Assembly (NCBI GenBank): GCA_023333565.1
Contig: JAJKFH010004053.1
Coordinates: 1,612,001 to 1,676,000, forward strand
DNA: 64,000 nt
Source of the DNA: Puffinus mauretanicus
Taxonomy: Eukaryota > Chordata > Aves > Procellariiformes > Procellariidae
Reading direction: 5' to 3'
How positions within the stretch are numbered: the stretch's first letter is position 1; each line of letters starts with the position of its first letter. The translations under genes were made by a program, and so were the position numbers. This document shows, piece after piece, positions 63,405 through 64,000 of this stretch. The notes under the pieces were generated by a model. It had not been told where the DNA came from. It saw nothing but the letters and a program-made list of their open reading frames with translations, and made no database searches.

Positions 63405-64000
63405 TGGACACTGAAATTGTAAGGGACCAGCTGTATCAGCTGAATGTTCACAAGTCCATGGGGCCTGATGGGATTCATCCCAGCGTACTGAAGGAGCTAG
63501 CGGATGTTGTGGTAGGACCCCTCTTGATCATCTACCAAAGGTCTTGGGAGTCTGGGGAGGTCCCTGCTGGCTGGGAGCTAGCCAGTGTTATTCCACTGGC
63601 ATGGAAGAAGGGCATGAGGGAAGACCCAGGAAACTGGAGCTCTGTTACTCTAACCTCAGTTCCTGGAAAAATTATGGAGAAGATTATACTGCATACTATT
63701 GAAAGGCATTTGAAGAATAATGCAATCATCAGGCACAGTCAACATGGGTTCACAAAGGGAAAGTCCTGTTTAACTAATTTGATACCCTTCAATGATAAGG
63801 TCACCCGCCCAGTGGATGAAGGGAAGCGGTGGATGTCGTTTTTCTACATTTTAGTAAGGCTTGTGATACCGTCCCTCACAGCATCCTTCTGAACAAGTTG
63901 TCCAACTGTGGGATGAGCAGGTTCATGGTGCGCTGGGTGAAGAACTGGCTGGAGGGCAGGGCTCAAAGGGTTGTAGTGAATGGGGCCGCATCTGGCTGGC
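63405..64000 (+). mobile_element. CR1 LINE reverse-transcriptase segment, decayed, runs off window
   Basis: The segment encodes part of the CR1 ORF2 reverse transcriptase: HKSMGPDGIHPSVLKELAD, then EDPGN, LTSVPGKIMEKI, RHSQHGFTKGKSCLTNLI and VDEGK. A one-base deletion near 63826 shifts the frame, after which FLHFSKACDTVPHSILLNKL and WVKNWLEGRAQRVVVNG continue in another frame. The catalytic Asp of RT motif A (normally in a DFSKAFD-type motif) is His here (LHFSKACD). The element is therefore inactive twice over. The 5' limit near 63405 is where similarity becomes visible. The rest of the element, including the 3' end, is beyond the window. Confidence 0.93.

Larger units (their letters stand above)
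57146..64000 (+). other. DLGAP1: DLGAP1 downstream intron (partial)
   Basis: This phase 2 intron starts with a GTGAGT donor, and no acceptor is identified before the window ends. In the family the following exon should begin with the end of a Cys codon and FRRFTRSNS-like residues. I looked for that and did not see it. The contents are listed separately: an antisense open frame in a GC-rich patch (57.8-58.2 kb), low-complexity runs near 58.57 and 60.55 kb, a CR1 tail, a GC-rich duplicated block and a CR1 reverse-transcriptase segment. From 58.2 to 60.4 kb I see only unique intronic sequence, pyrimidine-rich around 59.28-59.90 kb. Confidence 0.75.

Noticed and set aside
63101..63478. 125-codon minus-strand frame overlapping the start of the CR1 segment
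   Set aside because: Part of it is antisense to the CR1 reverse-transcriptase coding sequence, so it cannot be an independent conserved protein over that part.
1..64000. tRNA, rRNA, CRISPR array, operon or integrated prokaryotic or viral gene cluster
   Set aside because: No cloverleaf-like blocks, repeated-spacer structure, ribosome-binding-site-led gene series or retroviral gag/pol/env coding stretch was found. The only retroelement signals are CR1 pieces and one very short LTR-like stretch.

Overview
The window is vertebrate, almost certainly avian, intronic DNA. Two lines of evidence support this. First, there are two protein-coding exons with consensus splice sites and no operon-like gene packing. 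Second, the recognisable interspersed repeats are bird-type CR1 LINE fragments, with 3' tails ending in repeated ATTCT or ATTCTATG-like units, plus one short stretch resembling a bird LTR start. No bacterial, archaeal or phage features, CRISPR arrays, rRNA or tRNA genes were seen.

The one gene I can name is a DLG-associated protein (SAPAP/GKAP family), read on the + strand. Exon A (53447-53820, 374 bp) and exon B (57054-57145, 92 bp) encode the middle of the protein: a proline-rich segment, a Ser/Thr-rich segment and the paired SIGIQVD / SIGVQVE motifs that bind dynein light chain (DYNLL) in this family. The residues fit DLGAP1 best; DLGAP2 is the main alternative. The upstream 53 kb reads as one large intron (or part of one) with no other recognisable DLGAP exon. 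The last 6.9 kb is the following intron, and the next exon lies beyond the window.

Layout: 1-53446, upstream intron, mostly AT-rich unique sequence with CR1 remnants (8.1 kb, 35.0 kb, possibly 45.7 kb), small tandem duplications, homopolymer tracts, isolated GC/CpG-rich patches (13.7, 16.0, 24.5, 28.7, 30.6, 50.6 kb) and stretches that look like conserved non-coding elements. 53447-57145, the two exons and a 3.2 kb intron. 57146-60900, intron with a GC-rich antisense open frame. 60911-61076, a CR1 tail. 61080-63350, a distinctly GC-rich block with an internal diverged duplication and minus-strand exon-like features. 63405-64000, a decayed CR1 reverse-transcriptase segment running off the window end.

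Most testable observations: a possible unannotated 47-codon cassette exon at 17434-17574, whose 1-1 phase fits the phase of exon A and which carries an IQVDD string; a CpG-rich candidate internal promoter at 50.6 kb, placed where a short isoform could start; and the duplicated GC-rich block at 61.6-63.0 kb. I saw nothing that amounts to a clearly new biological system. All identifications rest on reading and memory of the families, with no database search.
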